Positions 54,391 through 64,000 of a stretch of DNA of 64,000 bases are shown here, in pieces; the stretch's first letter is position 1, and each line of letters opens with the position of its first letter. This stretch comes from Acanthochromis polyacanthus (Eukaryota; Chordata; Actinopteri; Pomacentridae). The stretch spans positions 40,853,255-40,917,254 of the forward strand of contig NC_067118.1 in NCBI RefSeq assembly GCF_021347895.1, read 5' to 3'. Under the pieces are notes generated by a model, which ran no database searches, had not been told where the DNA came from, and worked only from the letters and a program-made list of their open reading frames with translations. The position numbers and the translations under genes were made by a program.

Positions 54391-55064
54391 TACCAAAGCG
54401 CACGTTGCAAGTTCCACTAACAGTACATGCATAAATATAATACAGTATTCATAAGGCTAAATGCTAAAGTTCTACTTCAGACACACAGAGAAGAGTGCTA
54501 TTGTCACGATGTTGTGTTTAAATTATCTTTAATGAAAGTGATACGGACTGAATTCCAGTATTCATTTATGTTTTTCTGTATTTTCTGCATTACTAAATTG
54601 TTTGCTGCCATTGATATGATTAAAGGAATGCCTCCTCCATTTTCAACGTATAAATCCTGCACATTTGACACTTTCTTATATCTATATCTAGGTGTGGTGG
54701 TTTGAATTAAAGCATGCTATTAAATTTAACGTTGCATGATTTCATTCGTATAGAATAACGCAATCCTTATTGTTAACTCAGTTACTGGTGTTTCAGGGGT
54801 AAATGTGTGAATGATGGAGTTTACTGATTGTTGTGTTGAATATTTCTACTATTTGCTTTCTTGTCCGACATTAAATATACGGCTTTCATGCAATTATAAA
54901 GATAGTGATTGCTCACAAATACTGCTGTTATTCCTACAGAGCTAAATTGAACTTGGAAGACATAATTTAAACCGTTAAACATCCCGTAAAATAGAAATGT
55001 AAAGAACAGACACATGATTTCTCTGCACATCTGGATATCCTGCGTCCAGCTCGATCAGCGCTAA
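54391..55064. other. Tail-to-tail spacer between alas2 and ttc34
   Basis: This holds the alas2 3' UTR and the ttc34 3' UTR. The alas2 polyA signal is probably ATTAAA at 54706-54711. No clear AATAAA on the minus strand was found for ttc34, so the two 3' UTRs might overlap. No repeats are recognised. Confidence 0.55.
54706..54711 (+). terminator. alas2: Probable alas2 polyadenylation signal
   Basis: ATTAAA, 316 bp past the stop codon, in an A/T-rich setting. A further attaaa occurs 15 bp upstream of position 54730. The choice is inferred. Confidence 0.4.
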
Positions 55065-58000
55065 TTAATTGACGTTACAAGGTCCGGCTACCTCCCGTTT
55101 GACTCTGGCCCTCAGTCTGCGCAGCTCTGTGTTCTCTCCGTCCACTAGGAGGCCACTTTCGATCAGCGTCCAGGCGTTGCTGAGCTGCTGCTCCCCGTAG
55201 TGCTGCAGCGCCCCCCGCAGGAAGCACTCGGCCACGCGCAGCCTCCCCAGGCCGGCCTCTACGCAGCGCAGAGCCTGGTCCCTGTGGAGCTCCAGGGCCT
55301 GGGTGAAGTCCTCCAGAGCTGCCCCCTCTCTGGAGCAGAGCACCAGGCTGCGGCCTCTTCGGCACAGATCCTCCGCCCAGACCTGAGGGTCGTCCGAGCA
55401 GCCGGAGTCGTGTGTCTGGATGACTCTGTCCAGGTCGGCTACAGCTCGCACGTGTAACCCCAGCTGTGCCAGACATGCAGCCCTCTGACGGAGATACTGC
55501 AGCTTGTGACTCCCCACTGCTTGGACTGCGACGGTCAGGAGGGATAGCGCCTGATCCCTGTGGCCGCATGACGACACACTGCTGGCCTCCTGGGCTGCTG
55601 CCTGGCACAGAGCAGATGCAGAGGAAATGAATTTATAAATGCACGAATAGCTGAAATTCTCTAGCCAATGTCGAGCTTCAGTATTAACACCATCAGTGAG
55701 AATAAACATTTGTCAGACAGTAATGTCTTCATTCCTTCTCACTGTCTCTAGAGTTCCTGTACCAAACTTACAAGACACCAGGTTAATACTCGTGTCGTCC
55801 TGCGGGTCAGAATTGACCAGCTTTAGTTTGAAAAAGTGGGAAAAAATACTCTTTTGTGTCTCATACTTGTAATATTTTGCCTCTTTTTTTGTCTTTTTTG
55901 GTCTGACTTTTGACATTTGTCTCATGCTGTTGTCGTTTCTTTTTTGTCTGACTTGTTTTTTGTCTTATTTTTGTCATTTTGTGTTTTGCTTTATTCATTG
56001 ATTTTTTTTCTCGTTTTGTTTCCTTTTTGTCTCGCTTGTGTCGAGTGTCTGTTTTTTTCTCGTTTTGTTTCTCACTTTTGTCATTTTTTTCCCTCGTTTG
56101 GGTCATTTGTGTAATTTCTTGTCTCGTTTTTGTCGTTTGTCCATTGTTTTGTTACTTTGTGGCTTTTTTGTCTAATCTTTTGTCTCTTTTGTTTTTGTTC
56201 ATGTCGTTTGATTTTTTGTCATTTTGTGTCTCATTTTTTAATATTTTGGCTTGATTTTTTGTGTATTTTTTGTCTCTTTTTTGTTTAATTTTTTGTCGTT
56301 TCTCTCATTTTTTGTGTTTTTGTTTCTCGCTTTAGTCGTTTTGTGCCATTTTTGTCACATGATACGATATTTGTCTTTCTCTGTGTCACTCAGCTCTTGT
56401 TTCTGTTTGTTTGGTTCGGTCAGATTAAGGTAATAAGCTGCTGCAGATGCCCCTTCTTTCTCAGGTTCTCAACTATACTGTTCATCTCAAGCTAAAGAAA
56501 TATTTATTGTGACGTGTTCAGTAGTAGCTTCCTGATTTGACAGTTTATTTAATACAGCACATGCAAAACTGACACAAACACAAAGACACAAATCCTTTTC
56601 TGACAGCGGTCGACTAGAACGCTCTCATCCCTGGAACAGAAGAGATATGAGGGTGTTGTTTTTATTCCTCGTGGAAATGTCTGCACATGAAACAAATCTG
56701 CTGAGGCTGGTGGAATAAAAATGCGGCCCAATCCGGCCCAGCACTGAGTCTGGGATTCCTTCACATCGGCTTACCTGTGCCATGCATTTTCGCTGATTAA
56801 ATGGGATCAGTGCCAGCAGGAAGTCCAGGCTGGATGGATCTTTCTCGGTCAGTTTGCTGAGCCTGCGAGCGGCGCTGCGGTAGCTCTGCCGCCAGGCCTC
56901 CACCACGCCCAGCCGAGCCTGGGGCGCTGCGTCTCTCGGCTCCTGGCCAAACACCTGGCACAGGTGAGCGCCCGCTGCCTTGACTTCACCTGCAGCAGAT
57001 AACAGGAGGAAGGATCACTGGAAACAAGGAGCAAATTTAATCAAACTGGCAACACCACAGGGTAAATCATGACCTCCAAAGCCTGATCATTTCCACTGAA
57101 ATCAAGAATCCAGCAGCAAAGCTTGGCAAAGTTTCCGTCTCACCTTTAGCCAACAGCATGTCCACGTGGAGGAGATGCCATCTGGGGTCTCTGCAGTCGG
57201 TCCTCATCAGAGCTCCACCAATTACAAACGCCTCTCTGAGCTGCTCTTCGTGGCAGGGAACAGAACTCGAGACCACAACGTCTGACAGAGTTTTACGACA
57301 GAACTGATGCAGCCAGTTGCAGACCAGCTTCTGTGTTCTGTCCTTGAGTGACAGGATGTCCTTGGTGACCACATCGGTGTTGATCTGTAGCGCTGCGAGG
57401 ATGTCATGAGTGCATTCCTGAAGGGGGAAAACGAAAAACGGTTGAATTTTACGCCTACATTTTGCCAACATGCATTATAATAACATTAAATAATTGCACA
57501 TTTGTATGCATCTTTTGCCTTTAACAGTTTTCTACCAGGAAAAAACAAGTTGAGGGACAAACATTTTGAAAATAAGACCCCAAATGAATTAAATACAGTC
57601 ATTTTGGTGCAAAAACAAGCTTTCAGACAGAAGGTGAGATATGGAATCCCTTTCTGGCAGGTGGGAAACTGCATTAAATCAGTTCAATTAGACCTTTAAA
57701 GGTATTTTGCCGGGTAGGAGTAGGCAGGTTCAAATGTCCAAAACTAGATTCTATGAATTAAATGTAATTAAATTTAAATAAAAGTGAATTATATGAGTTC
57801 TATTAGTCCTTTGAAGGCTAAAATCAATAAAATAACATTAATTTTGATGCAAAAAAACCTGTCAGACAGAAGGTAGGTGAAGTTATCACTTTTGGCAAGT
57901 GGAAAATGGAATTATTTGAGTTATATTGGTGGTTTAAGGGCATTTAAAGAGATATAAACATCTGAGTGAGTAGTAAAAGCTATTATAAGCTAAACTGTTT

Positions 58001-61000
58001 TACTGTTTTGGATTCATGTAAAATGCTCTATTTTGACTTATAAATTTAATTTCTTTTTTTGCTATTTTAATCAAGTCATGTTGCATTTTACTTACTAGTT
58101 AATTTTCTTAGTTTTTACTACTTTTTTTTAACCATATAAATAGTCTTTATTTGGTAAAAAAAAATCTAAAATGAGGCAAAAACAAAGTAAATGAGGCAAA
58201 AAAAACTAAAATCAGGCAAAAACAATTAGAATGAGGCAAAAAAAACAACTAAAATCAGGAAAAATAACTAAAATCAGGCAAGAAAACAACTAAAATCAGG
58301 CAAGAAAACAACTAAAATCAGGAAAGAAAACAACTTAAATGTGGCACAAAACAACTAGAATGAGGCAAAAACTACTAAAATCAGGCAAAACAATTAAAAT
58401 GAGGCAAGAAAACAACTAAAATGAGGCAAAAAAAATAACAAATAATGCAAGAAAACAACTAAAATCAGGCACAAAACAACCAAAATCAGGCACAAAACAA
58501 CTAAAATCATGCAAGAAAACAACTAAAATTAGGCACAAAACAACTAAAATCATGCAAGAAAACAACTAAAATCATGCAAGAAAACAACTAAAATCAGGCA
58601 AGAAAACAACTAAAATCAGGAAAGAAAACAACTTAAATGTGGCACAAAACAACTAGAATGAGGCAAAAACTACTAAAATCAGGCAAAACAATTAAAATGA
58701 GGCAAGAAAACAACTAAAATGAGGCAAAAAAAATAACAAATAATGCAAGAAAACAACTAAAATCAGGCACAAAACAACCAAAATCAGGCACAAAACAACT
58801 AAAATCATGCAAGAAAACAACTAAAATTAGGCACAAAACAACTAAAATCATGCAAGAAAACAACTAAAATCATGCAAGAAAACAACTAAAATCAGGCACA
58901 AAACAACTAAAATCAGGCACAAAACAACTAAAATCATGCAAGAAAACAACTAAAATCAGGCACAAAACAACCAAAATGAGGCACAAAACAAAAATCAGGC
59001 AGAAGAACAACCTTTTGCTGATTCAGCATGAGGTATGTGAATCCTCTTCCACAGAGGGCCTGGATGTGTTTCGGATGCTCCTTCAGAATGGCGCTGAAGT
59101 CAAATATGGCCGTCTTTCTTTGGCCCAGCAGGGCGTAACACCTGGCTCTCTCCAGCAGAGAGTCCACCGCCTCCCCACCTTAAAAAACCACATTAGAGAC
59201 TTGTTTTTTTCAGACCAGACTTACGCTCTGTGCCAACCGCTATCAGCCACTATTACCGTAGACCGACTAATATCAGCCACTCATCCATCAGATTCTAATC
59301 ACCAGCGGCCATGATGGCGATGGAGAGGTAAGCCACAGCCTCCCTGACGCCGCTCTCTTCTCTTGTCCCGTCCAGGATGCGTTTTGCAGCTTGGTGACAG
59401 TGTCCCTGCAGCAGCGCTCGGTCCTTCTGCTGCGCCACGGCCAACAGGGGGCGCAAGCAGCTGGTATCGCTGCACAGGATGAGCTTCTTGAGCAGCTGCA
59501 GGGAAAATGGACATAAAGTCTTTACACATTTCACTGTAAAAGCTGCATAATTGAGGGACAAGAATAGCAAACCTCATTGGAAATTGGCTAAAACTAAATG
59601 TGACATTTACTGCATGATAATGGGTACACATGTTTTCATAAGCTCAGTAACCAGACTGCATTTTATTAGGCTGGTATATGTCACACGTCTGGAGTTCTCT
59701 TTCATTTATTTCCTGTTTAATTTTGTAAAGATCCCCATCCTTACATGCCTCTAGCTGTTTTCCTTCTTCTCTTTTGCCCTGTGTCCTTCCTCAGTGATTG
59801 CCCTCATTAGTTTCAAATGTGTCTTGTATCAACAGGTTCACTCTGTAAATATAATCCTGTGTCTTTCTTCTCTCTTTTGTCAGTTAATCCTGTTTGCTAC
59901 TCTTCAATTCAGGCTTTATTACCTTGTTTTCTTGTCTGGATTAAACGCCTGTTTGCCCTGCTAGTTCTGCTTCTGCCCGTCTGTTTCTGGCTTCTACATT
60001 TAGTTTTTGTACCCCGTTTGCTCTCGCCTTTTGCCCGATTTGAGTTTTTGTACATTTTTGATTATTTTGCTTTTTCTGTTTCATGATTTCTCTAGATTCT
60101 CTCACCATCGTGTGTTTACTCTCCAACCTTTTTTGTTAAGTAGCTTTAGCTTAATTTAAATCTTCTTTTGCCACAACACGCCTACCATCAGTGTCTGTTT
60201 GAGCTAAATTTTCAGAATTTCCCAGGATAGTTATGTTTCAACACTTAACTAAAATCCTGTGATAAAAGACAAACCGTGCCCATTTAATGTACCTATAAAC
60301 ACATGCCTGTGGCTAAAATCATTGGTTCCCTGCACATGTTGTAGCAAAATGCAGCTGAAACAAGTGGATCTCCGCTCAGAGAAACTATTTTTCTTTCAAT
60401 CTTTCACAGTCTGGATTAAGCAACGTGCTCCAGCCCATTTTTCTACTCTAGAAATTAATTATTGCCTTATTTTAAGTTAAAAAAAACAACAATTTAAAGC
60501 TAAATTTGAAGTGTAAGATTTTGATGCTAGCCAGAAACATGACTCCAGAAATTTAGTTCACTCTTGAGGATTTTAGGGCTGGCCCGAACAGTGGTTTCTG
60601 GCCTCCGGATATCCAGGTCCTATTAAAGACGAACATCCGAATATTCGTTCCACCCCATAACGTCCGACGGGGGGCGGGGCTTGTGGCAGAGACGGCCCGA
60701 ATATTCGGATCCATTCGTCTGGTCTCCCGGTTCCAAATTTTGCCTTCGTTTTGTCTTCAGTTAAACTGAAGAATTCCCAAACAGCGGAGGTCTTCAGCAT
60801 CTTGTCTTGTGTTTATGCAACGAAGTGAAGCGTGACGTCAGAGTCGGCAGCAACCCGGTAATTCGGGTGGTGGTAAGAAACACGAATGGAGGAGCCGAGA
60901 TGAGCCGAAGTGGGCCGAAGGCGAAGGGAAGAGACGAGCTCCGAATATTTTCGTCTGGGGGGAGGAAGGGGTGATCACATAGACATATGTGTCTATGTTT

Positions 61001-63970
61001 ATGTGATCACAAGACGGGATGAGCTGATGTGGGCTGAAGGCAGAGGAAAGACAGTAACGCCAAATATTCGTTCCGCCCGGTAACTTCCAACCGGGGGTGG
61101 GGGGTTGGGGAGGGGTGGGGGGGTTGGGGAGGGGTGGGTGTGGCGTGAATATTTGGACATCAAAATTAATATCCGGATACCGCTGTAGCGAACGAATATT
61201 CGGATATTCGGGATATTCGGGATATTCGGGTCCAGTCCTAGAGGAATTTGAGGCTGAATCAGCTGACGTGTGACGTGCTGTAGATGAGGCTGTTCTAATC
61301 ACTCTCTTGTTGTAGTTCTTCATGTGGAATCTCTGTCGTGCTACATTTGCATGCGTGTTCCTGTGGATGGTGCGGTGAGATATGAACCGATCTGCTGTAC
61401 CAGTATTTGGTGGCATCGGGTTTCACAAACTCCACCTCAACCTTGATCCCATTTGACAAACCGTGTCGGTGTTTCACACAAATGTACCTGGTTGGTGTCA
61501 TAAAGGAAACCTCTGTGCAGCTGCAGCAGAGCTAGTCGAGCCAGGATGGGAGCCCGGGGATTGGAGGGCCCGATGGAGAGCAGCGACCGGTAGGCTTCCT
61601 CCACCCGGCCCAGCTGGTACAAGGCGTCCGCTGCCAGGATCTGAGGCCCGTCGGCGTTCGGCTGGAGCTCAGTGAGCAACACGGCGAGAGACTGGACTCC
61701 AGCAGGAGTCCTAATGCACAGGAATAGACATGTAGGAAAAGATTATTCAGAACCAAGATCATAAATTGTTTAACTAGACGAAGATTATGCCAAGATCTAG
61801 GTCTAGATTTAGCTACGCGACACACCACAGGTTGTTTAACTTCTTGTTAAGAATGTGGAATAAAATCAACCATGAGCTCTTAGAATATCAAACATTACCA
61901 GTCAAAAGTTTGAACACACCTTCTAATTCAATGCTTTTTATATATTTGTATTATTTTTTACATTGTAGATTAATACTGCAGATGAACACTTTTTGTTTGC
62001 AACATAATTCCATATGTAATATTTTATAGGTTTGATGTCTTCAGTATTAATCTACAATGTAGAAAATAATAAAATATGAACCCAGAAGAAGATGGTGGCT
62101 GACACCTTCGTGTGTCCAAATTTTTGACAGACAGTGTAGATTATCTATTTGTTCATTCAATGTAAATATATCTCTGTTGTTGGGGAACTAACTGCTGAAG
62201 AACTGCCTAAAGGTCAAAAAGGTTTGAAGCCAACCAGAGACGATACACTCACAAAAGGCTTTTGTCTTTGGAAAGATGGATTCAGCATATAGAAAATAAA
62301 CCATAATGTTTAAACTTACAACCTATTTACAGAAAGCCAATAGGAAAATAGATGTGTTCACTATAAAAGCTGAGGATTGAGGTCTCTTCCCATTAAAATG
62401 ATGTATTTTCATCTCCATAGTGTGAACAGTATTGAATTCAACCCAGCAGTGTGTTTGTTGTCTTATTAATGGGGAGAGCCTTGATGTAAAACTTCAACTA
62501 CAACAGTACAGCTTTCTTTTATCTCAGCTAAATTAAAAATGAAAATTACAGCAGAGAAAAGTCCTACCCTGATCTGTGGTTGTCCCTCTTCGACGGGGTC
62601 TGCTGCTGGTCCTCCTGCTGGTCCTGCTGGGTGTCCTTACCAGAACTGGACTTTGATTTGGGCTCCCCATTCCCCTCCAGCATCACCCGTCCCTGCTCCA
62701 GCAGAACGGTAAACAGCAGCCCCCTGTAGTTCCACGGCACCAAGCAGCGGACAGTCAGAGCTGTTTCCTGAGGATTCAACCTGCTGGCGGTCACATAGTC
62801 CAGAGCTGTGAGGTAGTTTAAGTCGCCCATCATGCGCAGGAGCCCCCGACCACAGAGGGCCCGAACACAGCTGGACGGATGAGGAGTGTTGTGTTCAATG
62901 ACAGCCTGGAAGTCTTCTAACGCCCCCTTGTGGTCGTCAGAGAGAAGCCGTGCATATCCTCGAAGGACCTGGACTGTGTTCTGATAGCTCTGCTGACCCT
63001 GAGCGGCTGCTAGCTGGCTGCAGATGGAGAGAGCCTCTTTGTGTTCCCCTCTGAGGAGCAGACAGTCGGCCAGTCGTACCCTCAACTCCCTGCCTCCTCC
63101 GTCAGGCTCTAAATGGCACAGAGTCCGTAGCTGAGTGATGACGGGGTCTAAAAGTTCAACTCCTTCTGTGGATCTCAGGTCTGCACGGAAGAGAACTCGC
63201 TCTCTGTAACCAGACAGGCCCCTCTCGGCCTCCTGACGGAGATGGTTGCGAGCAGCCACGGCGGTGCTGTGATCGGTGAAGAGCTTCTGGAAGTAAATCC
63301 GAGCCGTGGCAGGGTGGATCTCAAAGGCTTTTCCCAGATCTCTGCACTCCTCTGCAGTCCTTCCGCCCGCCGAGAAGCAGGCGGCTGCTCGGCAGGTTAA
63401 TAATCTGGCTCTGCTCTCAGGAGTGTCTGGGAATAATCTGTCTGTTTTATCTTCTGATATTTTCTGAACATCATTCAATAGAGCCCTATACACCTCTGCA
63501 CTGTCCCCAAACCTGCCTGTCAAAAACAAATATTCTGCTTGAAGTTCCTGCACGTCTCTATTTTCTGGTGAGATGTCCAACAAAAACTCAATAATTGTAG
63601 AAGAAGCCTTCACGTCCAGCTTCTCATTCTTCTCTGATGTCGCTGCCCACTGGCTGTCAAATGTCAAAGAGGGATGAATGAGCGTCATCTGGTCTGTAAA
63701 GGCCTTCACTATTTTGGATAGATGTCCGGCTTGTCTGCTCTTCACCAGTGCGACGGTTTCTGACTTGTTGCTTCGGTAAACTTTGAGATAAAGCTGCAGG
63801 CCTTTAAAACTGTGACGCTCTGAGAACAAGCAGGCCAAAGCTCGAGTTATCTCCAACAGAACACGAGTCGAACCGTCCGGGTCAGAGTTTCGTTTCCCTT
63901 CGAGCAGAGCGGTGCAGCGAGCATAAATCTCCTCACAGCCGTGCCCACCGCTCTGCAGGAGAGACTCCAT
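55065..63970 (-). CDS. ttc34: Tetratricopeptide repeat protein, probably TTC34
   Basis: Coding exons in transcript order: 62568-63970, 61488-61710, 59303-59495, 59012-59178, 57144-57417, 56775-56989 and 55065-55601; 3012 nt, 1003 residues. All junctions have GT/AG and matching phase. The protein is built of degenerate 34-residue TPR helices with A/G/Y/A/P-type spacing. Examples are AEYLFLTGRFGDSAEVYRAL, GYARLLSDDHKGALEDFQAV, DALYQLGRVEEAYRSLLSIG, CYALLGQRKTAIFDFSAILK followed by HIQALCGRGFTYL, and RGRSLVLCSREGAALEDFTQ. A low-complexity Gln/Asp/Ser-rich linker ends exon 1 (about residues 437-467). There is no signal peptide or membrane segment. TPRs are protein-interaction scaffolds; the function of TTC34 is poorly known. 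The identity rests on overall length, exon plan and motifs recalled for the family, so the symbol is tentative. The ATG context (aaaATGG) is good, but no in-frame upstream stop is seen in the 30 bp available, so the N-terminus could extend beyond the window. Confidence 0.75.
55782..56395. repeat. TTAA-type left end joined to a T-rich minisatellite
   Basis: TTAA then tactcgtgtcgtcctgcggg at about 55782-55806 matches the left end of the TTAA element family. From about 55860 it passes into a ttttgtc/ttttgtt array like those in the hAT-like elements. It lies in the last ttc34 intron. Confidence 0.55.
57420..58139. other. ttc34 intron, A/T-rich, nothing recognised
   Basis: Two related phrases, gcaaaaacaagctttcagacagaaggtgag near 57609 and gcaaaaaaacctgtcagacagaaggtagg near 57850, show an old local duplication of about 240 bp. 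No coding exon is seen. Confidence 0.5.
58140..59005. repeat. 21-22-bp minisatellite beside a ttc34 splice donor
   Basis: Units vary around aactaaaatcaggcaagaaaac (22 bp) and aactaaaatcaggcacaaaac (21 bp). A 298-bp block starting at 58321 is repeated from 58619 and reads identically for about 280 bp. The array ends only a few bases before the donor of the exon 59012-59178 (intron begins gttgttcttctg on the minus strand). Confidence 0.92.
59496..60573. other. ttc34 intron, possible dispersed repeat
   Basis: About 59690-60130 is T/C-rich with phrases such as cttgtctggattaaacgcc and gccctgctagttctgcttctg that recur in fish genomes. The related segment at 46030-46530 is in the opposite orientation. 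The class is unresolved and no exon is seen. Confidence 0.35.
60574..61240. mobile_element. hAT-like element with imperfect 8-bp target duplication
   Basis: Ends are tagggctggcccgaac and ttcgggtccagtccta. Flanks gaggattt (60566-60573) and gaggaatt (61241-61248) match at 7 of 8. The interior is rich in cgaatattcg and ggatattcgg motifs, several of them palindromic, with a G-rich stretch at about 61090-61140. No transposase is present. Confidence 0.7.
61711..62567. other. ttc34 first intron
   Basis: It contains a Tc1-like miniature element (about 61897-62142). The remainder, about 62150-62560, is unassigned A/T-rich DNA. Exon phases on either side join directly, so no exon is needed here. Confidence 0.5.
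61897..62142. mobile_element. Tc1-like miniature element
   Basis: The left end reads accagtcaaaagtttgaaca and the right end gtccaaatttttgacagaca. The interior has an inverted pair, acattgtagattaatactg near 61960 and cagtattaatctacaatgt near 62043, around a hairpin centre. This is a familiar teleost Tc1-type miniature family. Confidence 0.7.
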
Positions 63971-64000
63971 TTTGAAGATGGTGGCTGACAGATTGTTGGG

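Noticed and set aside
55200..55457. Plus-strand frame in the last ttc34 exon
   Set aside because: Antisense shadow of a G/C-rich coding exon; the minus-strand frame is the one in phase with the other six exons.
60838..61416. 192-codon minus-strand frame with Pro-rich and YPEYPEYPNI-like runs
   Set aside because: It reads through the hAT-like element and its atattcgg repeats into flanking intron. The biased repeats explain the open frame.

Overview
This 64-kb window is from a vertebrate nuclear genome, most likely a teleost fish and probably a percomorph (the lineage is an inference from repeat types, not from a search). The evidence is three multi-exon genes with vertebrate-type splice sites, embedded in DNA full of fish-type mobile elements: RTE- and L2-like LINEs, a tRNA-headed SINE, Tc1-like, hAT-like, TTAA-target and 9-bp-target-duplication DNA elements, plus long A/T-rich minisatellites. 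No prokaryotic, CRISPR or operon-like features were seen.

Layout. Positions 1-9100 hold no recognisable host gene. They contain a 3.5-kb inverted repeat broken by an hAT-like insertion, an RTE LINE fragment, a transposon with 9-bp target duplication and other repeats. Positions about 9,110-39,300 hold necab3 on the minus strand: 12 coding exons, a 359-residue model, and large repeat-filled introns. Positions about 41,390-54,720 hold alas2 on the plus strand: a non-coding first exon carrying an iron-responsive element (IRE), then nine coding exons encoding 591 residues. Positions 55,065-63,970 hold a tetratricopeptide gene on the minus strand, probably ttc34, with seven coding exons and 1003 residues as modelled. 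necab3 and alas2 are head-to-head about 2 kb apart. alas2 and ttc34 are tail-to-tail, 675 bp between stop codons.

All three gene models were built by joining exons at GT/AG sites. Phases agree at every junction and the coding totals are exact multiples of three (1080, 1776 and 3012 nt with stops). alas2 encodes the erythroid first enzyme of haem synthesis. Its iron control is visible as the exon-1 IRE and its likely erythroid control as GATA/CACCC motif clusters in the promoter and intron 1. The three genes have no obvious shared pathway; the arrangement looks like ordinary vertebrate synteny.

The most unusual signals are: a second, incomplete copy of necab3 exon 5 with its splice donor, on the far side of a 1.4-kb higher-order satellite array; a short transposon with 9-bp target duplication that carries a RecQ-like helicase fragment, with a sister copy carrying different cargo; a T:T mismatch in the upper stem of the alas2 IRE; a minisatellite with a 298-bp recent tandem duplication touching a ttc34 splice donor; and several nested insertions whose target-site duplications can be read directly.
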